Origin: Datnioides undecimradiatus
Lineage: Eukaryota > Chordata > Actinopteri > Lobotiformes > Datnioididae
DNA: 64,000 nucleotides
Direction: 5' to 3'
Assembly (NCBI GenBank): GCA_008933995.1
Contig: WARS01000015.1
Location: 12,041,861 to 12,105,860, forward strand
Part shown: positions 25,767-38,559 of the stretch, one piece after another
Layout: every line of letters starts with the position of its first letter
Numbering within the stretch: the stretch's first letter is position 1
The notes under the pieces: model-generated
Database searches by the model: none
What the model was told of the DNA's origin: nothing
What the model saw: only the letters and a program-made list of their open reading frames with translations
Made by a program: the position numbers and the translations under genes

Positions 25767-25820
25767 ATGTGTGTGTGTGTGTGTGTGCGCGCGTATGTTT
25801 GTGTGTGTATGTGTATGTGT
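25767..25820. repeat. Imperfect (TG)n microsatellite
   Basis: A pure TG run, then CGCGCG, then interrupted TGTG/TATG units. The alternating purine-pyrimidine pattern including CG steps is a classical Z-DNA-prone sequence. It separates two CNE-like blocks. Confidence 0.9.
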
Positions 25821-25839
25821 AACAATCCAGGGAAGTGTA

Positions 25840-26010
25840 TCCCTGAGGCCTATCTCTCTGGAGCTAATTACAACATAACCATTAGGCACAAGGCATGCTG
25901 GTCTCAGCTGGAATTGGGTTTTAATTGGACCGCCTTAATTGGTTTATTGCACTTGGAGGTAGAATTGAATGTGGCGGCAAAAATCTTGCTGTGAGGTGGC
26001 AAAATGGGAT
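25840..26010. promoter_or_regulatory. Candidate conserved noncoding block
   Basis: Repeated AATT cores in different contexts (GCTAATTACAA, GGAATTGGG, TTTAATTGG, TTAATTGG, GAATTGAATG), about one per 20 bases, suggest clustered homeodomain-type sites. The plus frame at 25767-25994 is partly translation of the TG tract and is not a protein. Inferred from motif density only. Confidence 0.3.
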
Positions 26011-26019
26011 CTGAAATGC

Positions 26020-29000
26020 AACAGCTAGTGAACAGTTCTGGAGATTTTCAGTCCACCTCAGTTTGACAGATACTCTGTATTATTAATGACTCGAGTTTGG
26101 CTGCTTATGTCTTGTGGTACTTTTCGACTTGCTGTCTTTTCACAAACACTTGCGTTTCAAACAAATCCCTGCCTCTGCACAGAGACTCAAATTAATACAT
26201 TGGTGCAAAGAGCCAAAGCTGTAATTTGTTAAATGGAGGCTAATGGTAGGGGTGGGTTCCCTTCTGACTGGGTTCACTCTTAAGTTAAGTGGGTAATTTA
26301 AACAATTTTCGCAGATAGCAGTGGTTAACATGGTATTAGAAACCCAGTTGCTCTTCCTCCAGTGACCTTTTACCTTTCATTATCTATGACAGTGAGGTTC
26401 TTGACAAAATAACCCCCATTGCCTTCTCTCTCTGACACCCTGTTTTACCTCCTCCTGTTACCTTTGGTTATTAATATCAGTCAAAGGGCACATAAAAATG
26501 GCACAAACTGGTCTACAGTAATATTCAGAAATTCTCATTCTCTAAATTAGTTTTTTTTTCACATTGTCTGCAGTTGAATACAGGATAGTTATTCATAATA
26601 CAGCCTCTAAAACTAGGACGTCAAGTCAGATTTTGTTGATATTTGCCTGAATAACATAACTGCTGCGCTTTCCAATTGTAAGACAGCAAACAAACCTGCA
26701 GGTGTGTATTCCTGTTTTACTCTTTCACACCTGATACCGCAAAGGACTTAATGCTGATCTGTTTGGATCAGATCAGAGTACAATCAAGCAACATTTTGCC
26801 AGTCATCAAGGGGCATGAGGCACATGTTAGCTGTTGTGAAACAATAATATGAGCTCAGTCCTTTTTGTTTGAATAGAAGTTTGAAGCAGATGGGACCAAA
26901 GCAGTAGGATTACCGTAGTTAAAAAGGGAAAATCTGAACAAATGGAAACACTCCTTACCTCTACAAAAGTTTCTTTTATTTATGTTTTTACATTAAAATG
27001 TCATGCACATATCCAGACAGCTTCCAGACAGATAAAAGTTTCACCATGTCCACTCACAGCAAGGCCATTGGATAGCTATTAAATAATCAGTCCCCAATTC
27101 TCCACTTCATTGTGCGACATATCGAGTAACACTGCTGGAAAAAAAATGAAGTGGAAGCTCAGGTCTTATTGGATGTGGAGTTAATGGACAGAGTTGTCAC
27201 AATGAATATAAAGGATGCACTTGCAGCTGGAACCTTCACGATGCAGCACAGTTCAGTGATAAATTCATTTATAACCTTTTTTTGTTCCTACTTTGTGTTG
27301 TAACTTGTAACGTAGTACATACTGTGTATATTTGTCAGCTGTTTACTTTTATTTATTGGTTCATTTATTTCATTCTACACTACAGTGACTTGGCAGACCA
27401 AAGCTGCCAGAGCAGTTCTCAGTGTGATACACTGAAATGTAATGAGGTTGGATAAAAAATATGGCTGTAAGAGCTGTTCAACATAATATTTAACATTAAC
27501 AGTCTCACACTGCCAATACTGTCAATAAAGTGCTATTTAACTCAAGTTAGGACCTACATTTTCTATTAAACTTGTCATGATATAGCAAAAGTATCAGCTG
27601 ATTCCTTAACTGCTACAAATTCACGTTACATGAATCATTACTAAAATCTCTCATATCTTAAGGAAAAACAGCCTCTAATCTCTCCAACATTGTTTGGTCA
27701 GCATTTTTAGTCAGTTAAATGAAACCATGACTTAAAACACTTAAATATAACAAACATGTTTGCATTATATATCTTACATTTTTGGGTGTGCTTGGCTTTT
27801 TTTGGCATATTTTTTAAACGCTGTCCAAATTTTGATGGGACATTATAATGTTGATCTAACTGCAGTAAATATACAATGCTGTTTGATAGACGAAACCTTT
27901 TCAAAAGGCATGTTTTTGTCACTGTTGTGAAGCAATATTCAACAATCAGGAGAAAAGTAGAAAAGTCTGAGCTATTAATTTCTCCCCTTGTCGATGCCCC
28001 CAGCTGAGTGCTGAGTATGTAGTGTTAAGGAGACAACTTACTTCATCCCAACCTGAAAACTAAAGACTTGCCCTTTAGTTTTCTCGGTAACGGTATTTGT
28101 ACAATGCACAGCTTAATGCAACAAGTTCAAGTCTGCCTCCCAGAGGTTGTCAAAAGTCACTGTGGGAATTGTGGGAAATAAGGAAGAAGTGGCTGAGGAA
28201 GTTGACAAAGCAGAAAGTGTGTACCAGGAAGTAAATTACAACACTTAATCACAATATATCTTCTGAAATGCACTTCACAACAGAGATTGATGAAGTGTAA
28301 CCCTGCTGAATCTGAGAGCGTTTTCCTGAAATCCAGAAGGTATTCCAGGAAAATAAAAGTTCTAGTTCTGATCTTCTGAATTATGGTGTTGCTCTATATA
28401 TCGTTTCATCCATTTCACTTCACACACAGACCTGTATCCTCCTCAGTCTGTCCATTTATTTATTTATTTGGCTTTGAGCACATCAGATACTGTTCCAGCC
28501 CTTTACCTGCGCCTGCTGCTTCTTATAGAACAACTGTATCTCTTTCCCCAGGTATTTCTGTACACTTTGCAATGAGGTACGCCCTGACATTCCTGCACAT
28601 ATTAATGCAGCAAATATCCACATGAGAAGCTCTAAAACAAAAGCGTATGTTTAGATAGGCAGATAGATAGGGACTGTCACACAATTAGGACGGGCAGGAT
28701 AGGAAGGGAGGTGAGCTTATTATGGCATCCTTTCTTTATTGTCCCTCATTACTGTTACGTTTTACATTAGGATTACTCTATGGGCAGACATTACATTTCA
28801 CAGCAATTACCAGCAATATCACAATTAATATGCAGAGTCTGCTGAGAGAATGTGGAAGAAAGAGTACAGGGTCACAAAAATGTCACAACAGCAGAACTAC
28901 ACATAACTCAAAGCAAAGAGGAGTCAGGGAGCTTTTCTAAAAGCCATCCATGAAAACAACCCATGATGCAGGATTTGAAAACATAAACCAGTTCCAGTGT

Positions 29001-31880
29001 GGAATAACATAGTGACTCATACAGATACTGTATGTGGGAAGTGCTCAAAATTTTTTTTTTAAATCCACTTGTACCATTTATGAACAACTCTAGAACTACA
29101 CCGTGACCTTGTAGGGGTTGTAACAAAGGCGGGAGAAAAGCATAAAACCAGTGTCACTCCGCTGTTAATGGAAAAGCAATCCCTTTGGCTTTTAGGGGCG
29201 ATCCCTGCTGTATTTTGGAACGTTTGAGGACAGAGAAGACAAGGTCACGCATCAGCTTGTGAATAGAAAGTTGTTTTGCTCAGGGATGCTGTGTCCACAC
29301 CAAACTTGCAGCTCTGCTTTCTTCTAGTGTTTCAAATGCCTGTCAAGGCTAACTGGCCTCAGTGAATACAGTGGAAAAAGAGGGCACAGCATTCTGCTGC
29401 AAACAGTTTTCCATCATAAATAGACTTTTCAGAATTAATAAATGTTCTGTAGCACTGCTTGTGTCTTTGACGTGTAAAGGTCTCGCTATCTAGCTTTTGC
29501 ATTTCCACTGGCTGCTGTGACTAACAGTGGAAACTTTGTGGTTTTTGCTAACCTAGATAAGAAGTTTAAAAAATATGTAGCTATGTTTTTCCATTGATCT
29601 GGGAAAAGGTGAATGGTCTAAATGTAGTTTTGCATTCGGATCCACTGGTTAAGGTACTCTTCAGGAAATATTTTTTATTCCACAATAACCAGAAATACAA
29701 GAAATTACTGACAGTAGTTCCGTTGATAATTATATTTCAACACTGTGTTATCTTATCTATATCGTATCTTATTATTATTGTATACAGAATATTAAATCAT
29801 ACTGCTACACAAGGCTGTAGCATCACATATTGAGCATATCAGCTTAAATCAACATGTAACATTAGATACTAGGTACTGCCACCCTCTAACTTTATTTTAA
29901 AGTGATGCACTTCTCCATTTACACTCTGTATAACCAGAAAGGCACATTTGGACAAAAGAGAAATGGCCTGCAGAAATCTTGGTCTACATCATAAGTATTA
30001 TCGTTGTTTATAATTAGTGTGTGTCAAGGACAATAATTCAGAAATACGAAGGAACGCATGTAACAATAATTCAGGGTTATATTATTCAAACTACCACGAG
30101 ATTCTTAAGCAATGTTACTCAGGAGGGTATGCTGTACATTGTATGCTGTACATCGTTTTTGTCAAGGCCGTGATGCGGTCAGGAATGAGGTGCTTGTGCC
30201 AAGTTCAATAAGCATCACTAAAATCAAGACAATGAGCTGAAGTACATCTCAGAGAAAATAACTTTTGCTCCACTGTTATGGTATTTGACTAATACTTTGA
30301 AATCCATCAGTCACATCAGTTGAACCCTGTGTCATGAAACCAAGTTTATGAGTCCAGTGACCCATTGTGACAACCTATAAACAGAGACCATTTTCTAGTC
30401 TCTGTGGGACTTGCCTGCCTGTACCTATACCACATGTATAAACACAAATCCTGCCTTGCTAGCTCAATCACAATGTAACCAACATATCTGCTGAATAAAA
30501 CAGCTTATTCCATAGATGGATTTAGCCACTACAGTAGCAGATCTCACATACATTTTCTACATTAGAAGTGACTGTATATCCATGCCTCTGCTGAATTATT
30601 TTTTTTATCCCCACTGGAAAGCATGCAACTGAGATTTACTCTCCAGTGAGGAAAAAAATGGCTAAATCGTGCATGGGGGTGTTTGCCTTATCACCCAGTA
30701 TCAGTGTGTGTTTATACTGATGATGTGCTGTCATGCTTATTTGATAACTGTCTTGGTCCAGTTTAGCAAGCAGATTGTTTGGGTGGACCTGTTGTACAGG
30801 TGATAAATTATATTTCAAGTAGAACTTTTAAGGCAGTACTTTAAGAAATTAATATATATGTTTCCTTTTCACTGTAAGTGTTGACGGTCTTCTTTTAACA
30901 ATGACATTTCACATTTCTGCCCAACATTAACCAACTGGTTTTTATGATAGAGTATCCATTCACTGTCACTCTTCCCAATAAAACAATTAAAAACACTCTA
31001 GGAATTGTAGCCTCACTCCCAACACACCACTGTTTCCAATTGTATATAACCTTCAGGATTGTGTTTACTTCTCCCAGATAAGAACTCCAAGAAACGTGTT
31101 CACTATCGTATGTCTTTAAAGTGTGGGAGTGAAGTACTAGTGAGTAGGTGCTCCTATTTCATAATGAGAAGTGTGACTGTGGGCTCCACTGAGAGATCAT
31201 TAGAGACTTGCTGCTTGGTGAAGGACACGCTCCCTGCTGAATAAGAGAAATCCCTGTTCAAACGGAGGGGATAACCGAAGGAATAACATCAGCTCTGCAT
31301 AAGAACATCTGTCTCGCCACCAATCATGGTAGCTGTCTTAATTTGTCATTTCAGTGTCAAATGAACACGAGTGACAATTATCTGCTTAAGACGAATCTCA
31401 AACTGATAATGACTGGCTGTTGTGTGAAAACTCTGTATCTCCCATGCCAATTTATCAGGATAGAATAGTCCTCTTGTTTTTCAGTATTGCGACCATCTCA
31501 CTTTTCTGTTTGAGTTCATCCATCATTTTGAAAGGTCTTCACATGACAGCAGCAATATGTTGCTGGGCTGACAGCTGCCTTAAATGTCCTAGTTTTTGTT
31601 CCCCCTCTGGCTTTCCTTTTGTATATAATAGCAGTTCAAATATGCAGTAAAGTATAGAAATAGTTTTTTTTTATTTGCATTTGTATGTAGTTTAGTTGTT
31701 TTATGAGACCCTTTGCAAAGACATATATTTGTCAGAATCCTCTAAATAAATTTTGAGCGTTTAGCTTGAAGCCTCTCTTTCCATCCTAATGTGATTGATA
31801 TATGTTGGTTGAGTGACAAAGGCCCTTAGTTCTTATCAAATCAACCCAGTTTGCCTATTTAACAAACACAGTCACAATAT
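26020..31880. other. Noncoding stretch, no gene seen
   Basis: AT-rich sequence without recognisable exons. Local items: a T run at 26552-26559, an (ATTT)n run at 28454-28469 (four units), two short GATA units near 28665, and a 13-base tandem duplication of TGTATGCTGTACA at 30127-30152. No transposon ends were recognised. Confidence 0.5.
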
Positions 31881-31889
31881 GCTGAGAAT

Positions 31890-32135
31890 TGAATGCTTCT
31901 CTCAAGGACCCCGATGGGATTTAAGGGTTAATTGTAAGGATGCTTTTCTTAATGAGCATCAGAATGACTAATTCTGATGCTCATTAAGAAAATTAACTGG
32001 CACCAAGGCAAGCATTCAGTAAATAGCATGAACGTGGAGGGCTATTGATCCCAGCCCTCTCCTCTTTATAGCAAACATTGCAGTATTTAAGTGCAATGTC
32101 AGCAAGGAAACAACTTGGGAAACTTAAACATTTAT
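31890..32135. promoter_or_regulatory. Candidate regulatory block holding two dyads
   Basis: Complex sequence containing the perfect palindrome at 31944-31992 and, 82 bases further on, a second inverted repeat of 8 bp (ACATTGCA / TGCAATGT) at 32075-32099 with a 9-base loop. TTAATGAG and CTCATTAA in the palindrome arms are homeodomain-type cores. No coding frame crosses the block. Regulatory role is inferred. Confidence 0.3.
31944..31992. repeat. Perfect 22-bp inverted repeat, 5-base spacer
   Basis: The left arm at 31944-31965 and the right arm at 31971-31992 are exact reverse complements. The spacer at 31966-31970 is GACTA. Pairing ends sharply at both outer edges: the next bases outward do not continue the stem beyond chance. 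A 22-bp stem is shorter than a typical animal pre-miRNA hairpin (roughly 30 bp with bulges), so a miRNA is not the first choice. Possible origins are a template-switch inverted duplication or a symmetric protein-binding site. Confidence 0.95.
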
Positions 32136-32139
32136 GACA

Positions 32140-33230
32140 GAAGTTGTCCCGTTTCCTGTGTTGGGTGAGAGATTAACTATGTTCTACAAAGCTTAGTCAC
32201 ATGCATTAATTTACAAGTTCTAGCCTGTGTAGCACTCCAGGGATAAAGCATGACTTTTTTTGACACCTTAAATTGAAATATCTTTTTTTTTCCATTGCTG
32301 TTTTTGTTACACTCCCAAATGAGTAAACCTCAAGAAGGCGGCACACTCTTAAATGCGCAAAATTTCGTCACCACTGAAAATTCCCGAAACAAAATGACTT
32401 CGCTGTTGAATCAGGAAAGTGGATACGTTTTTCGAACACGAGATGTCAAGTGGTAGCTAAAAATAGATGCCACTTCAAAGGCAATACAACCCCCTTTTAT
32501 GCAGTTTTGAACCCTGTACGTTTTGAGGATCAAAGTGCAGACGTGATGTCTAATAAAAAACGCTCTACTTTTTGGTTTGGAAAAACTTTACTGGGTGAAT
32601 TTAGGACTCAACGGCAAGGGGATTGCAATGTCAAGCTGTATTGGCCAGGCAATGCATTATACTGTCGCTTTTCCTCAAAGCCATGAGTTTGAAATATATA
32701 AATGTCACACACTTTTCTCTGAAAGGATTACTGTGGAAGAAATGGATGTTTTCAGACACCAATGACACTTAATCGTTTCTGTGGACACTAAAAAAATAGA
32801 CTCTATTAAAGGAGCATTGTGTAACATGGCCCAAAAGATAGCTACTTTTTTACTGTATTGTAAAACCTTCATTACTCTTTATGTACATTATATCTAGGTT
32901 ATAAAAATCTGAAGACGGCCTATGGGTGCCTATTTTGGCAGGTATCTGATATGAGTAAGAGTTGATGATAGAAAAGAAGGTTCAAGGAAAGTGTAACTGG
33001 CTTTTTTCCTCCAGATTCCTTGCAAAGCCAAATTGCAGACAGTTTAAACCACTTACTAAACATTTTATAACCATTTACCCAAGGCTCTTTCAGTATGTCC
33101 CACCATTAGCGCAAAATGCTTTAGGAATAAGGGAATCTACTGTGGTGGATAAGTGCTTTCGCCTGTCATGATTATCTTTTGTGGGTGCAAAAAAAAGGAA
33201 AAGAAATGCTCCTCTGAGTAATTTAAGGCC
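32140..33230. other. Noncoding stretch, no gene seen
   Basis: AT-rich. The phrase from 32811 (AAAGGAGCATTGTGTAACAT) has the feel of the start of a common fish repeat, but I could not extend or match it and leave it unclassified. The overlapping frames at 32450-32765 have no family resemblance. Confidence 0.45.
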
Positions 33231-33234
33231 TGTG

Positions 33235-33560
33235 TCCTAGAAGTGTGAGATTGGATATATGATGTCGATTACACAAACTGAGACCCTTTTATGTGACCCT
33301 CATATAGCCAGCGAGACGCCACTTTATCACCATGCAGCACGCACGGGGCTGGTGGGCACTGCTGGCGAATTTACAGTCAGTGCCAGTGTACGAGTTGCTA
33401 TTTCATTAAGCTAATATATTCTACCACGCCTGTGAGGGGAGATGCTGCGACGAGCTGGCCCTGATGTGCCTCTACACAGACACCCTGACCTGAATCTCTG
33501 CTCCACCTCTGTGACACATCCATTACACCTCCCTCGCTAGTCCAGCCATCAACTCTGCCA
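33235..33560. promoter_or_regulatory. Candidate conserved noncoding block
   Basis: Higher G+C and CpG than the flanks, complex wording, and no microsatellite or repeat resemblance. It contains TCATTAAGCTAATATATT around 33401-33420 (stacked homeodomain-type cores). There is no open frame with coding character. Based on texture alone. Confidence 0.2.
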
Positions 33561-33569
33561 GCATATGGT

Positions 33570-36500
33570 GTGGGTATGCATCATGGCGCTTGTTTACGAG
33601 GAGGTTGCTGGGTGATGCTAGACTGGTGTTAGACTGCAGGGCGACATTTGCAGTCTGGAATCTGCCAGGATTAGCTGTTAATTTATGTGCAACATTTTGC
33701 AGTTTCACATGTAAAAATCTGTTGTCATCAACAAACAATTACACCAAATGAGAATGACTAGCTGGCATAAGCTTGCTGAAAATAGTTTTTGAATATGCTT
33801 TGAATTCATATTGAAAAAGCAATCTCACCACAATATTTAGACTGAGGGTGAGGTTCTTTTTCTGTTGGTTTTCTGGCACTTTTCCTTCTCAATCCTCCTG
33901 CGGATTGCCTCACAGTGTTTTCTCACCAATTATTTATGAATCCCGATTCATAATGCATTCTCAGGTGACAGTTGGATTCCCACAGAGAGATGGATGCATT
34001 GGTTTACAGGCTGGTCATATTCACCAGGAAAGCCCCAGTGTTGGCTTGGACAGGCGGGGAGACAGAATGATGGCAGAGCAAACTACAGCTGAGGCAGTGG
34101 AAAAACCCTGTGCATGAATCTTGATCTGACTGATGCTCAGTATTACCGCAGATTATGATATTTCTTGCGTAACATCCTCAGAGGTATTGAGTAATATGCA
34201 GTAAAAATCCAGGCAAGCTGATTTAAGCTGATCAGAAGTTTGTGTGATTTATGTCGGAGATACCGGGTGCACGACATGGTTGCTCTTTGGAACCATTAAC
34301 AAGCTGGTGGCCAGGTCCCACAAGTCATCAACATCATATTTTCATGTAGAAGGGATTTTCTACCACCCTATTGGTTGTGTGTGTGCGCTTTGTTTTGGTG
34401 TGTTTGTATAAGACATAGGGCTTACTGTAACTGATATTAATACTGTATGCCTGTTGTAGTGCTTCGGAGTCCCATTATGCAAGGCGTGTTATTGCAAGTT
34501 TATATGTACCAGAATTTATGCTGCTATGAGGAGAAAACATCTTTGATAACATTGAAATTTAAATTTCCATGTCTCAGCAAAGAGCCGCTATTACTTCTAC
34601 AGCCTTGGTCTTGACAATACCGCTTCGAGAGCTTAGTGTTGTGGGTGGAATTTACGAGATTAATTCCATACACTCACTAATGCAAAGATGGTGTAATGAC
34701 AATGTGTTTTCTTCACCTTAATGTCCTTTTCTAAGATGTGGCTGGTGCACAGCAGATGTCTGAATCTTAAGTGTTTGATTGGACTCGCATAAACACTGAC
34801 CATGCCTAAACACCTGCAGAGTTAAAAGGAGTATGTTGGTGTTTTCACCCATTTGTTTTAAATTATTATTGTCCATTATTTTTTCATACTGATACAGATG
34901 TCTGTTCTCACAGACAGTCTTCAAATCATTCAGACTTGCTTAAGAAAGCCACCTTTCAGTAACTATAAAAAGATGCTTTTATTGGTGTTTTTTTGTGGTA
35001 AACTTAGTCCTTGAATTGTCTACAGCACAATGCAAAGCAACAGGCAAACATGATCATCATGAAAAATAATATAGTGAGGGTTTTTTGCTTTATTTAAAAA
35101 CAACCAGTTCTTAACATTGATTGCTTAATTGTCAGTTTGCCGGTTTGCCAGCAGATGTATTGACCTGTCAAAGAGGGAAAAGCTGTGTCAAGTCAAACTG
35201 TTGTTAAGGACTGAAGGGTGTGTTTATTTAATGATTACATTTACATAGGAACATTTTGAACCACATATGGTGATGCAATATGGGTCATATGCAGATTGCA
35301 GGTCTCCATTAAGGACCTGAGGCCTTCTGAGCAGACGTCTACCTCAGAAATTACAGTAACTCCACACTGAATGTTTGATCTTGTGAAGCCATTACATTAC
35401 ATTAAAGTTACAGGATGTAATTTCACAGTATGACAGCTTTGTGGCAGAAGATAAGAAGTAATTAATTGAAAACTTCAAGCTCAATACCCAGCAATCATGT
35501 CAACTACATGCAGTATTTGCAATTTTGTTGCGTCTGCACACACAGTAAAATTCTCATTGATTCTTCTGGATTCAGCGTGCTTACAGATAGTTGTGGTTTC
35601 TTCAAAAGGACACTGTTAGACACTCAATTGCTCAATTAAATGGAATCGACTTCACTTTAAGGTTAGGATTTGTCTGTGAGATGAGAAGCATAGAGTGCCA
35701 TAAACAAAGAAAAAAATAGAAAATATGAGGCAGCGGTCAGTATAAGCAGTCAGTTTTCTGTATTGTTGCCCACACGGTGTTTATCATGCAGAAGTGCTCA
35801 GATTTGTTTTTGTATTTGATTTACTTGGATTTATTTTCATGTCACAAACCATTGCTCCCTTTTCTTGTATTTTTATTTTATTTTATTTTTATTTTTTTAC
35901 TTTTTTGGGAAGACACAAGCCAAATACTAGAAGAAACTGCACATGAAAACAGAAGAAAAGTGCATGAAAAGAAATGTGCTAAGAAAGTTGATGCTCATCC
36001 TCATCCATAACACTTTGGGGTATCTTTGGCACCAGTTGACCTATTTACACACAACCCAAGTGGCCCTGTTAAATAGAATTCCAAATGAATCTGATGAAAT
36101 GGTACAGTAGCTGGCTCTAAGAAGCAGATAATATTCAGGCCTATTTATATACTGTATTGCCTGACCACATCCATATCCACGCTTCACAAGTCAGCTGTTG
36201 GCAACAAGCTTCACTCCTGTACTTGCTCTTCAGAGCAACCTCGTCACTTGCACTCCTATAATTGAAATGCAAAGCCAGACCTCCAGCATAATCACATACT
36301 CCCTGATTTGTTTTTAGATTAAGTTCAGGAGTCGTATGGTGTTTGTGCACTGGGTCTGTTGTTATGATTTCAATGGAGTCAAGCTGGTGATTAAGTTTCC
36401 TCCATTATTGTGTCGCACAATATGTTGAGTTCATCTAACATTATGCTTATTATTTTGACACATTATGTAAAGCCTGTTCCTCTTGTAACACTGGCAAATA

Positions 36501-37130
36501 AATAAAAAAAGCCACTGGTGAAAAATTAAAAACACAAAACAAAACCTGCTTCTTTCAGCGTGGTTTTATGGTTGAAACTGGTGCACAGAAATTTTGAATA
36601 TATTCCTGGTTTTAATCATGTTTGGAATATGACCTTTTATATAGACCATGAGACTAATGACTATTGATTAACTGACTATCCATATCCATGTATACTCTTC
36701 TACGCTTATGTTCAGGTGTATTTTGATTCTACAGCATCTCAGTCACTCACTTCTGTACTGAAAGGATAAAGTCAACAGTTGTGAAGGCACACAGTTTAAT
36801 GTCTGGCTGTCTGAACTGTAGCTGTATTTAGGATTGTGCTGGATTCGGTTTCTCCATCTGATCATCAGCAATCGAAAGCAGGTGATACAATGCCTAGCCA
36901 TCGGACTTTCCTTTTATTTCAGATCATTTCTCATTGTTACATCATTTACCATCATGTTTTTCACACACATAAAGTATTTCCATGCCACAGGGTCCAGGTT
37001 TCTACTCAGGTACTTAGGGCAGGTTTCCTAAAATCAGGATAAGAACGTATTCAGCTTCTGAGACTATGAAACAATGTTTACATGCACAACACATTATAAC
37101 CTGATTATAACCACGATACTAGTGTGCTTA
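33570..37130. other. Noncoding stretch, no gene seen
   Basis: Frames at 33848-34117 (89 codons) and 35777-36010 (77 codons) resemble no protein. The second runs through the T-rich tract listed separately. A short tandem of ATTAC units occurs at 35391-35405. Confidence 0.5.
35868..35899. repeat. (TTTTA)n low-complexity tract
   Basis: Imperfect pentanucleotide and T-rich run on the plus strand, probably a slippage product. Confidence 0.8.
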
Positions 37131-37140
37131 TAAACTAACT

Positions 37141-37437
37141 CAGTTGTTCTTGACTTAAGTCTCTTTGTAGCAAAGTATTGCCTACTCACGACCCTTCATG
37201 GATGCATATTGTGAGCAGTCCAACCAAAGGGTAATGTTTCCTGGTCAGATTTTGATTAGATTCTAGATGTCTCAAATAAAACTTAATGTGTTTTCACAAG
37301 AGAAAAAAAATGATAATGTTTTAAGGAAAGCAGGAAAAATGCATATCATTTCGAGAAATAAGATAATTTTCTTTACCTTTTTTTTTTTTTTTAATCATCT
37401 TGTGACCCCTTGAGAGGTCCCCAGGTTTGGAAACCAC
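37141..37437. mobile_element. Probable hAT (Charlie-like) transposon remnant
   Basis: The left end, starting CAGTTGTTCTTGACTTAAG, and the reverse complement of the right end at 37415-37437, which reads GTGGTTTCCAAACCTGGGG, both resemble the hAT-Charlie terminal consensus of the CAGNGGTTCTCAACCTGGGG type. The distance (about 300 bp) fits a short non-autonomous copy. TGACCCC just inside the right end also fits. No convincing 8-bp target duplication is visible, and the left end is strongly diverged. The T run at 37378-37392 lies inside. Confidence 0.4.
37378..37392. repeat. Poly(T) tract
   Basis: About 15 T, inside the probable hAT remnant. Confidence 0.85.
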
Positions 37438-37439
37438 AA

Positions 37440-38555
37440 AAAGTAGCACCTGATCTCCAGAATCTTGGTATGTGTATCACCAACCCATGGTAAATTTGCA
37501 AGTTGGTATAATCTGGAAGATTGAAAAGGAAAACTGTGTGTCTGTGTTGGCTCCATGTAGTTTAAAGGCAGAAAAATAAGATATTTTAGTCAAATGATAA
37601 GTTTTAGTAATATAGTTGTTATGTGGCATGTGGCAAAAGTGGGTTTAGAAGTTATAATGGTTTTGAAGTTTTGAAGTCTTAGTCTTTAACCACAAAACCT
37701 TCCTATTGAAATCTATTCTAACTGAAAATGGGTCAAAGCAAATAACGACTGCCGTACTTTCTGAAGGGTAAATACACAAACTTTTTACAGCCACTGTTGA
37801 GTCAACAGGGATTGAATTTTGACAGTTAAAAGATAGATTTTTTTTTTTTGGTGGAGTAGCACTCTTTATTCAGATTGCACAGGGAATATATTCAGTGTCT
37901 GTGTCATTTCTGCGTAGGTTGACTACCAGTAACCTTGTTGCTCCACATGACAGAAGACACAATTATTCATCTGGCAAAGGCATATTTCCCATTTCAGAGG
38001 AAAAGACCACCATTCACTTGCATTGCCGGTGCCTCAAATGAAAACAAGACGAGATCAGAGAGCAATGCAGAAGTCTTTATGAAATGTTTTGCGTGCCTTG
38101 ACATTTAGAGTGAATGGACTTGCACAGAGGCTGCTCTGAATGGCCACAATAAGCCAAGTATTAGATCCTGTAGATAAGTGAACCCAGTCAGCAGTGTTTG
38201 TGTTTGCACATTATTGCCTACCAAGTGTGAGGTGTGATATATTGAGAAATCAATTGTGTGTACAATCCAAAACAGCTTTCAGGAGGCAGATTACTGGAAA
38301 ATTGAGTAGTGAGTAGTGTTCCATTTCTGATCAGGCAAACTGACAACCATCACCTGCTAAAAGCATACAAAACACTAATTTCTTATGAGTAAATACCAGT
38401 TGCTGTGCGTGACCTTTCTTATTGCTCATTGGTTTGTTTCCCATTCATTGAAAGTGCAACAAGAGGCATCAAACTATATATTCTTTAGTAGATTCTGCAG
38501 TCAAGTTCTAACACTTTGGTAGAAATTATTATGAGTTGTCAAACATGCTGAATGA
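37440..38555. other. Noncoding stretch, no gene seen
   Basis: AT-rich single-copy-looking sequence with a T run at 37839-37849. No gene or recognised repeat. Confidence 0.5.
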
Positions 38556-38559
38556 ATGT

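Noticed and set aside
31944..31992. microRNA precursor
   Set aside because: The stem is only 22 bp with a 5-base loop and no outward extension, which is shorter than normal Drosha substrates, and neither arm matches a miRNA I know.
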